Shown: in pieces, positions 46,391-54,421 of the stretch | How the letters are laid out: the number at the start of each line of letters is the position of its first letter | Numbering within the stretch: the first letter of the stretch is position 1 | DNA from: Bacteroides intestinalis | GTDB lineage: Bacteria > Bacteroidota > Bacteroidia > Bacteroidales > Bacteroidaceae | NCBI RefSeq assembly: GCF_902364365.1 | Contig: NZ_CABJDN010000007.1 | Span: forward strand, 310,001-374,000 | DNA: 64,000 nt | Direction: 5' to 3' | Notes under the pieces: model-generated | Databases searched by the model: none | The model's input: only the letters and a program-made list of their open reading frames with translations | Told to the model about the DNA's origin: nothing | Position numbers and translations under genes: made by a program

Positions 46391-47739
46391 TATGCAAACA
46401 AAGTTTCATGGAAGATTTCACCGACCGTCGGATGCGGAAAAACAGTCTTTTGAAATTCTTCCACTGTATATCCGTGCTGCACGGCAAGTCCGGCAAGAAC
46501 AATCAATTCGGAAACTGGGTTTCCCAGCATATGGCAGCCTATCACCCGATCATCGTCATCCAATATCAACTTACAAAGCCCGTTCACCAATTCATTCTCG
46601 GCTACAAAACGACCGGAATAGGCCATCGGCAGCTTCTGCACATGATAACTGATACCGGATGCTTTCAGTTCTTCCTCAGTCTTACCTACTCCCGCTACTT
46701 CGGGATTGGTATACACCACACCGGGTACACAATCGTAATTCATACGGTCTTCCACTCCCAGGATATGATTGACAGCAACTTCACTTTCACGAATGGCAGT
46801 ATGTGCCAGCATAGAGTGTCCGGTAATATCACCACAGGCATAAACGCGAGGATGGGAAGTCTGCATATGCTCATCCACCTTCACACCGTTACGCAGCAGT
46901 TCAATGTTCAGTTTATCCAAACCGACCTGGGACAAGTTAGCTTTCCTACCCACACTGACGAGTACCTTTTCGGCTTCGATAAGTGCAGTCTTACCTTCCT
47001 TTTCAATAGTGACCCCCTCTTTGCCCACTTCAATTACTTTAGCATTCAAATGGAAATTAACCCCACGCTTCTGATATTCCGAACGCAGCATACCACTGGT
47101 TTCCTTATCCATGGCGCCCAATACTTCGGGCATCATTTCAACAACATGCACCTGCACACCCATGCTATTGAAAAAAGAGGCGAATTCCATCCCGATAACA
47201 CCACCACCGATAATGACAAGTGAACGGGGCAAAGTTGTGATCTCCAATGCTTCCTTTGATGTCCAATAATCAATTTCAGATAATCCTTTAATGGGAGGGA
47301 TCAATGTATCGGAACCTGTACATACCAACAGATAGGTTACTTCATATACTTCGCCGGCAGCCGAAAGCTGGAAACGTCCGTCCGCCTCCCCTACAATAAC
47401 GGCTTCCTGCGGCACAATAACAGCACCATACGAATTGACCGTCATCTTCACACCACCGGTCAGCTTTTTCACAATCTTATCTTTACGGTCGATAATCTTT
47501 TTCATATCGAATGACGAACCGTCGGGCACAGAGATGCCATATTTGGACGCGCCCTTCATATTGTCCCACAACTTGGCGGAATAGAGTAGAGTTTTGGTAG
47601 GGATACACCCCTCATTAAGACAAACACCGCCAATAGCTTTCTTTTCAAACAAAACAGTTTGCAGCCCGTTTGCAGCCGCTCTTTCGGCTGCCGTATATCC
47701 GGCAGGACCACCGCCGATGATAGCTATATCATATTTCAT
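46390..47739 (-). CDS. lpdA: Dihydrolipoyl dehydrogenase (E3)
   Basis: The 449-residue flavoprotein has the FAD motif IIGGGPAGYTAAERAA, the redox disulfide GGVCLNEGCIPTK (about 38-50), an NAD motif (VIIGGGVIGMEFASF) and the C-terminal interface FPHPTVGEIFHE with the catalytic His-Glu pair. It reoxidises dihydrolipoamide on E2 using NAD+. It is the first gene of the minus-strand operon lpdA-lplA-E2-E1-flavodoxin and is divergent from the LuxR-type regulator at 47893. Confidence 0.96.
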   Translation of the reverse strand: MKYDIAIIGGGPAGYTAAERAAANGLQTVLFEKKAIGGVCLNEGCIPTKTLLYSAKLWDNMKGASKYGISVPDGSSFDMKKIIDRKDKIVKKLTGGVKMTVNSYGAVIVPQEAVIVGEADGRFQLSAAGEVYEVTYLLVCTGSDTLIPPIKGLSEIDYWTSKEALEITTLPRSLVIIGGGVIGMEFASFFNSMGVQVHVVEMMPEVLGAMDKETSGMLRSEYQKRGVNFHLNAKVIEVGKEGVTIEKEGKTALIEAEKVLVSVGRKANLSQVGLDKLNIELLRNGVKVDEHMQTSHPRVYACGDITGHSMLAHTAIRESEVAVNHILGVEDRMNYDCVPGVVYTNPEVAGVGKTEEELKASGISYHVQKLPMAYSGRFVAENELVNGLCKLILDDDDRVIGCHMLGNPVSELIVLAGLAVQHGYTVEEFQKTVFPHPTVGEIFHETLFA

Positions 47740-47865
47740 AAATCAGTAGTATTAAGTAAATTATATACTTAACAACAAAAGAGAAGAGCGCAAAGTTCTA
47801 TAGCAACCTATTAAGGAAAGTTACTGTTTTTCAGCCACAATAGCCAACATCCTAAAATTTATCCG

Positions 47866-47873
47866 TACTTTTG
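47866..47873 (+). promoter_or_regulatory. Promoter -7 box for the LuxR-type regulator
   Basis: TACTTTTG exactly matches TAnnTTTG and lies 20 bp before the start codon, giving a very short leader. No clear -33 TTTG is visible. Confidence 0.45.
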
Positions 47874-47892
47874 CAGAAATTTAAGAAATACT

Positions 47893-48522
47893 ATGGTAGC
47901 TCCCGAAATAGCAATTGCTGACTCCAACACCTTATCATGTATGGGATTACAAAGCCTTCTGGAAGAAATTATCCCGATGGCCGTCATCCGTGTATTCAGT
48001 TCGTTCGAGGAACTGATGGACGATACCCCCGATATGTATGCGCATTATTTTGTTTCAGCACAGATCTATTTTGAGCATACTGCTTTTTTCCTGCCGCGCA
48101 AGCCCAAGACCATTGTATTGGCAAACGGTGACAATCAGCCTCAACTGGCAGGAATACCGACCTTGAATATTTATCAGGACGAGAAAACGCTGATAAAGAA
48201 CATCCTGCAACTGCATCAGTTCGGACACAAAGGCGGACATTCTCATAGCCACCCTCACGGACATCCCCATGGTGCAACAGCGCATCCGTGCGGTAATCCT
48301 CACGCCGACAGCGAACATGATCTTTCTCCCCGCGAAATAGAAGTACTGGTACTGATAACCAAAGGACTCATCAATAAAGAAATTGCCGATAAACTGAATA
48401 TCAGCCTGACTACCGTCATCTCCCACCGAAAGAATATTACGGAGAAACTGGGCATTAAATCAGTGGCCGGACTGACGATTTATGCAGTAATGCACGGGTA
48501 CGTCGAAGCAGACCGTATCTAA
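47893..48522 (+). CDS. LuxR-family regulator with pseudo-receiver domain and His-rich linker
   Basis: The 209-residue protein has an N-terminal receiver-like domain (1-105), a short linker (108-143) and a LuxR helix-turn-helix (about 145-205, SPREIEVLVLITKGLINKEIADKL). The linker contains nine His between residues 112 and 137 and one Cys (133), in HxH runs such as HSHSHPHGHPHG. The receiver lacks an obvious phosphorylatable Asp at the end of strand 3 (HYFVSAQIYFEH there), so phosphorylation is unlikely. Metal binding by the linker is inferred. The next gene is a TonB receptor, a likely target. The regulator might sense zinc, nickel, copper or haem. Confidence 0.88.
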   Translation: MVAPEIAIADSNTLSCMGLQSLLEEIIPMAVIRVFSSFEELMDDTPDMYAHYFVSAQIYFEHTAFFLPRKPKTIVLANGDNQPQLAGIPTLNIYQDEKTLIKNILQLHQFGHKGGHSHSHPHGHPHGATAHPCGNPHADSEHDLSPREIEVLVLITKGLINKEIADKLNISLTTVISHRKNITEKLGIKSVAGLTIYAVMHGYVEADRI

Positions 48523-48602
48523 ATCCTAATAAATGAGGATTGCGGAGACAAGGGAAATGCTCTTACTTTGCAACCAGAAACCTATAAATGATAATTTATT
48601 AG

Positions 48603-48700
48603 TGATTAGGGTTTAGTGATAAGTGATTAGCGGGCTGCGCTATTATTCCGCATGGTGCTAATCACTTATCACTTATCACTAATCGCTTATCACTTACCGA
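48603..48700. repeat. Heptad-repeat palindrome with conserved core (copy 2)
   Basis: Left heptads (AGTGATT, AGTGATA) end at 48631; the core GGGCTGCGCTATTATTCCGC followed by ATGG lies at about 48632-48655, identical to copy 1 (12.74 kb). The right arm of heptads (ATCACTT-like) runs to about 48696. An inner stretch of 17 bp pairs perfectly. A small hairpin CGAAGCTTCGCTTCG follows at 48698-48712. The element separates the LuxR-type gene from the TonB receptor gene. Confidence 0.85.
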
Positions 48701-48743
48701 AGCTTCGCTTCGTTAAATTATCATTTATCATAAAAGACAAAGA

Positions 48744-51128
48744 ATGAATAAGAGTAAATTGTTGATTTTTGCCTTGGCACTCCTACCCATAGGAAACATT
48801 GCGGCAGAAGAAGTGGATACCCTGAAAATAGTGGACGTTGAAGAGGTTCTCATCATTGCAGCACCTAAAGAAAACCGTAAGTTGCGCGAGCTGCCCAATG
48901 CCGTCACCTTACTTTCGCAACAAGACATGCAGGCTGCACAAGTGAACTCCATAAAGAATCTGACAGCACTTGTCCCGAATATATTTATTCCTGATTACGG
49001 TTCGCGACTGACATCTGCCGTCTACATTCGCGGCATTGGTTCGCGTATCAATACTCCCTCCGTAGGGCTCTATGTTGACAATATTCCTTATATAGATAAA
49101 TCCGCATTCGATTTCAATTATTCTGACATCGAGCGTATTGATGTGCTGCGCGGTCCGCAGGGTACACTGTACGGACGGAATGCGATGGGAGGAATCATCA
49201 AAGTACATACCAAATCTCCTTTCTCTTATCAAGGTACCGACTTCCGTATAGGAGCAGGTACACACAATCAATACAATACTTCCGTCACTCACTATCACCG
49301 GATGAATGAACGCTTTGCATTCTCTGCCGGAGGATTTTATGATTATGATGGCGGATTCTTCCGCAATGCGGCACGCAATAACGATAAAATAGACAAAGGA
49401 CAATCTGCCGGTGGCCGCATGCGTGCCATCTATCTGCCCAGTGACAACTGGAAACTCGACTTCAACGTAAGTTATGAATATAGTGATCAGGGCGGCTATC
49501 CATACGGACTTTATAATAAGGAAAACGGGGAAGTTGCCAAAGTTGCTTACGATGAAGAAAGCAGCTATTACCGCAACTTGCTGAATGCCGGACTGAACCT
49601 GGAATATCAGGCACAAAATTTCACCTTGAGTGCTGTCACCGGATACCAGTGGCTTCGCGACCGTATGTTCATGGACCAGGACTTTTCTGCTGCTAATATT
49701 TTTAATATAGAACAGAAACAGAAAATAAATACTTTCTCGGAAGAAATCGTTCTGAAATCAAAGCCTAACCGCCGTTGGTTATGGACAACAGGGGCCTTCG
49801 GATTTTATCAGGCACTGCACACAGACGGACCGGTATTATTTCACCGGGATGGTATCACATCGGTTATTGAAAACAATGCAAATAGTGTTTTCGATGGTCT
49901 CGCATCTATGGGTATACCGGGCATTCCTGTCATGCACCTGGGAATCAACAATGAAAGCCTACCTGTCAGCGGCAGCTTCGACACACCAACTTTGAGCGGT
50001 GCTCTTTTCCATCAATCCACCTTCAATGACTTATTTGTCAAAGGTCTCTCAGCAACCGTTGGTCTGCGAATGGACTACGAGAAAATAAAGATGGAATATA
50101 ATTCAGCAGCCGCAACCACCAACTTTAACTTCTCCATGAAAATGGGAAATCCTGCAAATCCTCAGATACTCGAGAGCCAGGGTTTGGAAGGAAACGCAGT
50201 CTATCTGGGTAAAGAATCGACTGACTACGTTCAACTATTACCGAAATTTGCCCTGCAATATGAATGGAAAAAAGGAAATAACATCTATGCAACTGCCGCC
50301 CGCGGATATCGGTCAGGAGGATATAACATTCAGATGTTCTCCGATCTCGTAACAGGAGTGCTCAGTAACTCGATGATGGACGCCATTATGACTGATCCTA
50401 AATTCAGCAGCTTCTCCGCCATGATTAAAAAGATGAAGAAGGAATTGCCGGAAGTAAGTGAGGCTACCCGATATAAACCGGAGTACACCTGGAACTACGA
50501 AGTTGGAAGCCACCTCACACTTTGGGAAGGACGTTTACTTGCTGACCTTTCTGCATTCTATATGGATACACGCAACCAACAGATTGCTAAATTCGCAGAA
50601 AATGGTTTGGGGCGTATTACTGTAAATGCAGGAAAGAGTCATAGTTATGGTGCTGAAGCAAGCCTGCGTGCTGCTCTTACTACTGCATTTACTGTCAACG
50701 CTTCTTATGGATATACATATGCTACTTTCAAAGAGTATGCAACCAATACAAAGATAGACGGAGAAACACAACCTGTAGATTATAATGGAAACTATGTTCC
50801 CTTTGTTCCGAAGCACACCCTGAGCCTGGGCGGACAATACATGTTCCGCATCACCCCGGGACATTGGTTGGACCGCATTCAGGTTAATGCCGACTATACC
50901 GGTGCAGGACGTATCTATTGGACCGAGCAGAATGATGTCAGCCAAGCCTTCTACGGCACATTGAACGGACGCCTCAGCCTGCAAAAAGGCAACGGACAGA
51001 TTGACTTCTGGGTTCGCAATGCACTGGATAAAGACTACGCTGCTTTCTACTTTGAAAGCATGGGCAACGGATTCATGCAGAAAGGCCGCCCCATACAGGC
51101 AGGAATCGAGCTACGTTGCAGGTTCTAA
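48744..51128 (+). CDS. TonB-dependent receptor, probable metal-chelate or cofactor uptake
   Basis: The 794-residue outer-membrane protein has a signal peptide (ending NIAA), a plug domain (about 45-160, with RELPNAVTLLSQQDMQ, VYIRGIGSRINTP and DVLRGPQGTLYGRNAMGG) and a barrel ending LRCRF. It lacks STN and carboxypeptidase-like domains and has no SusD, so it resembles siderophore, haem or metal-chelate receptors more than glycan transporters. The upstream His-rich LuxR-type regulator may control it. The ligand is not evident from sequence. A 22-bp repeat array follows its stop codon. Confidence 0.9.
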   Translation: MNKSKLLIFALALLPIGNIAAEEVDTLKIVDVEEVLIIAAPKENRKLRELPNAVTLLSQQDMQAAQVNSIKNLTALVPNIFIPDYGSRLTSAVYIRGIGSRINTPSVGLYVDNIPYIDKSAFDFNYSDIERIDVLRGPQGTLYGRNAMGGIIKVHTKSPFSYQGTDFRIGAGTHNQYNTSVTHYHRMNERFAFSAGGFYDYDGGFFRNAARNNDKIDKGQSAGGRMRAIYLPSDNWKLDFNVSYEYSDQGGYPYGLYNKENGEVAKVAYDEESSYYRNLLNAGLNLEYQAQNFTLSAVTGYQWLRDRMFMDQDFSAANIFNIEQKQKINTFSEEIVLKSKPNRRWLWTTGAFGFYQALHTDGPVLFHRDGITSVIENNANSVFDGLASMGIPGIPVMHLGINNESLPVSGSFDTPTLSGALFHQSTFNDLFVKGLSATVGLRMDYEKIKMEYNSAAATTNFNFSMKMGNPANPQILESQGLEGNAVYLGKESTDYVQLLPKFALQYEWKKGNNIYATAARGYRSGGYNIQMFSDLVTGVLSNSMMDAIMTDPKFSSFSAMIKKMKKELPEVSEATRYKPEYTWNYEVGSHLTLWEGRLLADLSAFYMDTRNQQIAKFAENGLGRITVNAGKSHSYGAEASLRAALTTAFTVNASYGYTYATFKEYATNTKIDGETQPVDYNGNYVPFVPKHTLSLGGQYMFRITPGHWLDRIQVNADYTGAGRIYWTEQNDVSQAFYGTLNGRLSLQKGNGQIDFWVRNALDKDYAAFYFESMGNGFMQKGRPIQAGIELRCRF

Positions 51129-51186
51129 ATACATCGGGAAAGAGGAATATATTCCTTTAAATAAGGACTCATATGATTCATAAACG

Positions 51187-51311
51187 TCTCATGCATGCGA
51201 GATTTTTTCTCAAAGGCGTGAGACGTTTTTCTCAATAAGGGGAGAACGTTTTCTCACTACATCGAGAATTCATACTCTCCATGCCGAGAATAGATTCTCA
51301 ACGTAGTGAGA
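51187..51311. repeat. Tandem array with 22-bp period (array B)
   Basis: TCTCA (or a one- or two-base variant) starts at 51187, 51208, 51230, 51252, 51274 and 51296: one 21-bp step, then 22-bp steps. In every unit GAGA begins exactly 12 bp after the start of TCTCA, so TCTC and GAGA form an inverted pair 8 bp apart, with 6 bp to the next unit. This is the same 4-8-4-6 geometry as array A with different letters. It lies between the convergent TonB receptor and SH3/zinc-ribbon genes. Confidence 0.92.
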
Positions 51312-51396
51312 AGACTAAGAATTTGTAGTCCCCTCACTCTCACTGAAAGTCATTGACCTTTATTAGTCCATATCCCTAATATCGGTTTACTAAAAG

Positions 51397-52443
51397 TTAT
51401 TCATTGATTGCGCCACAGCTTGGGCAAGGTCCCTTTTCTTTTAATTTCTGTCCGCAGCGCCCGCAGCGATAGCGATAAATGACAAGCGTAGCACACATTC
51501 GCTTTAGGAAAAGCCCAAAGAAAGAAACAAGAAAAATATAGCCAATATAAATCTGTGTAGTCAGTATAAAGAAGAAGTAGCAGAAGATGCAGCAAGATGC
51601 CAACCCCAACAAATAGAATACGGCAGCAGCAGGAGTCAACTGGCGGAACAAATCATCGAGTACTGCCAATAGTACAATAATAAACAACCAGATACTCAGC
51701 AAAAAGACCGAAAGGATAAACGGAACTTTAAAAGGTGAAAGTGTAGGATTAAAATAGAAATGCTCCCATGTTTCGGGCACAAAGACTTGCATCGTCTCAT
51801 ATACCGTAGCACTGAATGCCATCAACAGGCAGAGCAACAAGGGATATACACTATCAATATCATTAAAATAAACAATCTTCAACTGTTTACGGCGGAACAG
51901 GCGGAAAACCCAGGCACCAACAAACAAGGCGAAAATAATTACGAAATAAGAAGCATGAGTATCACTGAACAGATAGATAAATTGTGAAATACTATCCGTA
52001 GGAACAAAAGCTTGCATCATCTCCTGCTCCCCTATCCAACCTTGTATCTCCTGGGAATGAGCCAATTTGACCCAGATACTATCCACACTATCCGTAGAGT
52101 GAACGGCAAATTCTGCTACTACCACACGGTCCCCTTTATAAAGGGTATTGTAACAATCCTTCACCGGTAGACAGGCAAGTACCACAGAGTCTTGCACCAC
52201 TTCCAGATTCGTATTCAGCGTATAATGCCGTTCATAGAGATACGTTAGAGAATCGCGGGTTTTATCACCGATTCCCTCATCGTCCAGATCGGGACGGGAG
52301 TAACGACAGGAAAGAAAACTGAAACATAAAAACAAAGAAATACAGATCAGTGCAGATGTACGCAAAGAGATAAAGTTATATCTTCTACTTTGCTCTGAAC
52401 CAATCCGTGTTTCCAAATCATATTTCACTCTCTTATTCCGCAT
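51397..52443 (-). CDS. Membrane protein with SH3-like domain and C-terminal zinc ribbon
   Basis: The 348-residue protein has a first hydrophobic segment (about 25-46) ending in FLSC, an extracytoplasmic SH3-like region (about 75-140, RVVVAEFAVHST...WVKLAHSQEIQGWIGE), four further membrane segments (about 150-310) and a C-terminal zinc ribbon (C327, C330, C340, C343). The combination of an outside SH3 fold with an inside zinc ribbon is distinctive. No named family comes to mind. Its start overlaps the U32 peptidase gene by 11 bp, so the two are cotranscribed. Function unknown. Confidence 0.82.
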   Translation of the reverse strand: MRNKRVKYDLETRIGSEQSRRYNFISLRTSALICISLFLCFSFLSCRYSRPDLDDEGIGDKTRDSLTYLYERHYTLNTNLEVVQDSVVLACLPVKDCYNTLYKGDRVVVAEFAVHSTDSVDSIWVKLAHSQEIQGWIGEQEMMQAFVPTDSISQFIYLFSDTHASYFVIIFALFVGAWVFRLFRRKQLKIVYFNDIDSVYPLLLCLLMAFSATVYETMQVFVPETWEHFYFNPTLSPFKVPFILSVFLLSIWLFIIVLLAVLDDLFRQLTPAAAVFYLLGLASCCIFCYFFFILTTQIYIGYIFLVSFFGLFLKRMCATLVIYRYRCGRCGQKLKEKGPCPSCGAINE

Positions 52444-54331
52444 ATACTTTCATCTGACAATTCTTACAATCAAACTCCAGACGGAAGCGCTTACCATCAG
52501 TTCCTTGCAAATAATAAGGCTCCCGATAAGGTGAACGCCCCTTCTGATAAGTAGGACACCAACCCATACTATAACGCAAACAATGCTTGCAGAACATTAA
52601 AACAGCACCCGGTACAGACTGTCTCTCATAAGCCGGAGCTACGGAAGCAATGCCGTGATCGGTATAGAAAGAGGCGGCACGGGTATTCATTACATTACCG
52701 AGGTACGTTAATGAAGTAGCGGAAGCTGTTGCCTTAGAAGAAGTTACCGGCAAAGGGAAAGCATGAGTTGTAGGTTTCCAGACTGCCAATTCTTGCCTAT
52801 AATTAATACGGCGAACGGTAATCAGCTTGTCTACGGCTTGACGGCGCCAATCGGCTACTACGGAAGCGGGAAGAAACCAATTATCTGAAAAACGGATTTC
52901 TATGGCGGAATTTATTTCGGACGAACGATTATCCGCTAATATTCCAGCTTCAAAAGGAGCATTTCCCAATTTACTGAGTTGGGTACGCAGGTTATCTGCC
53001 TGCGGAGTACGGGCAAGTTCTTTCTGGTAAGGGAAAGAAAGTGTAACGCTATTATCATCCTCATCCGTGATAGTCAGAGCAAAGCCGAAGGCGGTATCTG
53101 CCAAAAGCAAGGATACGGAAATTTTTCGTTCGGAAGACTTACGTGCCAGCAACTTCTCAAATTCCTGATCGTAGTTACGGTAAAGCACAGTACGCGGACG
53201 AATACGGGGCATCTCACCTGCCGGATAGAGTTTATTTCCATCTACACGGTTGATACGGAAGCCCTGCAGGCGTCCTTGCTCATCGATATAACAAACACCG
53301 TCACCGTTATTGAATGATTTCAATCCGGCTACTGTGAGGTAGTTTCCGCGTTGTTCCTTCATGGTGCCCATCTCTTCACCGAGGGATTTCGGAGTATCGA
53401 AAGAGAAGATTCCTTCACTGCGTCCGTGCAGGAAGTAATGCGTAAACCCTCGACTAAAACTTTTATCTAACTGGGGACGGAATATATAATTACAAGTACC
53501 GGAAGAAGCCCGGACGTACTCTTTACGGCGTGTAAAGATAGCATCCAGCTTTTGGCGGTAAGCAGCCGTAACATTCTTTACGTAAGAGACATCTTTCAGA
53601 CGGCCTTCTATCTTGAGCGAAGTAGCACCTGCATCAAGCAACTCTTCCAGGATATCACTCTGATTCAAATCTTTGAGAGATAGCAAATGCTTATCACGTA
53701 CAATTACTTTTCCGTCGGCATCCATCAGACTGAAAGGCAAACGACAGAATTGCGCACATTCTCCCCGGTTGGCACTACGTCCGAAACAAGCCTGGCTGAC
53801 ATAACATTGCCCGCTATAACTAACGCAAAGTGCCCCATGTACAAATACTTCCAACGGCACTTCCGGACAAGCTTTATGAATATGGCTGATTTCCTGAAGG
53901 GAAAGCTCACGCGCCAAGACTACTTGCCGGAAACCGGCTTCTGCTAGGAAACGTACTTTCTCCGGTGTACGGTTATCCATTTGGGTACTGGCGTGCAAGG
54001 GAATAGGCGGCAGGTTTAAGCGAGTGATTCCCATGTCTTGCACAATGAGGGCATCTACTCCCGCACGATACAAATCCCAAATCATTTTCTCCGTCTCCGC
54101 CAGTTCTTCTTCCTTCAAGATGGTATTGACAGTCACATAAATCCGGGCATTATATAAATGGGCATGAGCCACCAAAGCAGCTATATCTTCCAACGAATTG
54201 CCGGCTGCCGCACGTGCGCCAAACTTAGGCGCACCAATGTACACTGCATCCGCACCGTGGTTAATAGCTTCAATGCCACATTCCATGTTCTTGGCAGGGG
54301 CCAGTAGCTCTATCTTCCGTTGCTTTATCAT
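52433..54331 (-). CDS. U32-family peptidase-like protein
   Basis: The 632-residue protein carries the U32 signature EVFVHGALCVSYSGQC (about 172-187), further Cys in the same domain (CFGRSANRGECAQFC) and a C-terminal Cys cluster (MFCKHCLRY... FDCKNCQMK), suggesting an iron-sulfur site. Members of this family include TrhP/YegQ, which act in prephenate-dependent 5-hydroxyuridine formation in tRNA, and collagenase-like proteins; true peptidase activity is doubtful. The length (over 600) matches the long Bacteroidota form. The next gene downstream overlaps by 11 bp. Confidence 0.9.
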   Translation of the reverse strand: MIKQRKIELLAPAKNMECGIEAINHGADAVYIGAPKFGARAAAGNSLEDIAALVAHAHLYNARIYVTVNTILKEEELAETEKMIWDLYRAGVDALIVQDMGITRLNLPPIPLHASTQMDNRTPEKVRFLAEAGFRQVVLARELSLQEISHIHKACPEVPLEVFVHGALCVSYSGQCYVSQACFGRSANRGECAQFCRLPFSLMDADGKVIVRDKHLLSLKDLNQSDILEELLDAGATSLKIEGRLKDVSYVKNVTAAYRQKLDAIFTRRKEYVRASSGTCNYIFRPQLDKSFSRGFTHYFLHGRSEGIFSFDTPKSLGEEMGTMKEQRGNYLTVAGLKSFNNGDGVCYIDEQGRLQGFRINRVDGNKLYPAGEMPRIRPRTVLYRNYDQEFEKLLARKSSERKISVSLLLADTAFGFALTITDEDDNSVTLSFPYQKELARTPQADNLRTQLSKLGNAPFEAGILADNRSSEINSAIEIRFSDNWFLPASVVADWRRQAVDKLITVRRINYRQELAVWKPTTHAFPLPVTSSKATASATSLTYLGNVMNTRAASFYTDHGIASVAPAYERQSVPGAVLMFCKHCLRYSMGWCPTYQKGRSPYREPYYLQGTDGKRFRLEFDCKNCQMKVYAE

Positions 54332-54339
54332 ATCGTTTT

Positions 54340-54421
54340 AGTTACAAGTTACAGGCTACAAGCTACGAGTGCTACGCTATAGACCGCAAGGTCTTGTCAC
54401 TCATAGCTCGTAGCTTGTAGC
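54340..54421. repeat. Heptad-repeat palindrome with related core (copy 3, different arms)
   Basis: The arms contain heptads ACAAGTT, ACAGGCT, ACAAGCT, ACGAGTG; GCTACAAGCTACGAG (54355-54369) pairs perfectly with 54407-54421. The centre GCTACGCTATAGACCGCAAG (54371-54390) aligns with the core of copies 1 and 2 (GCTrCGCTAT then CCGCAwGG). The right arm ends at the first base of the metA stop codon, much as copy 1 overlaps the thiN stop. Confidence 0.8.

Noticed and set aside
53000..54331. True collagenase function for the U32 protein
   Set aside because: The signature alone does not show peptidase activity, and the Cys clusters fit better with iron-sulfur tRNA-modifying relatives.
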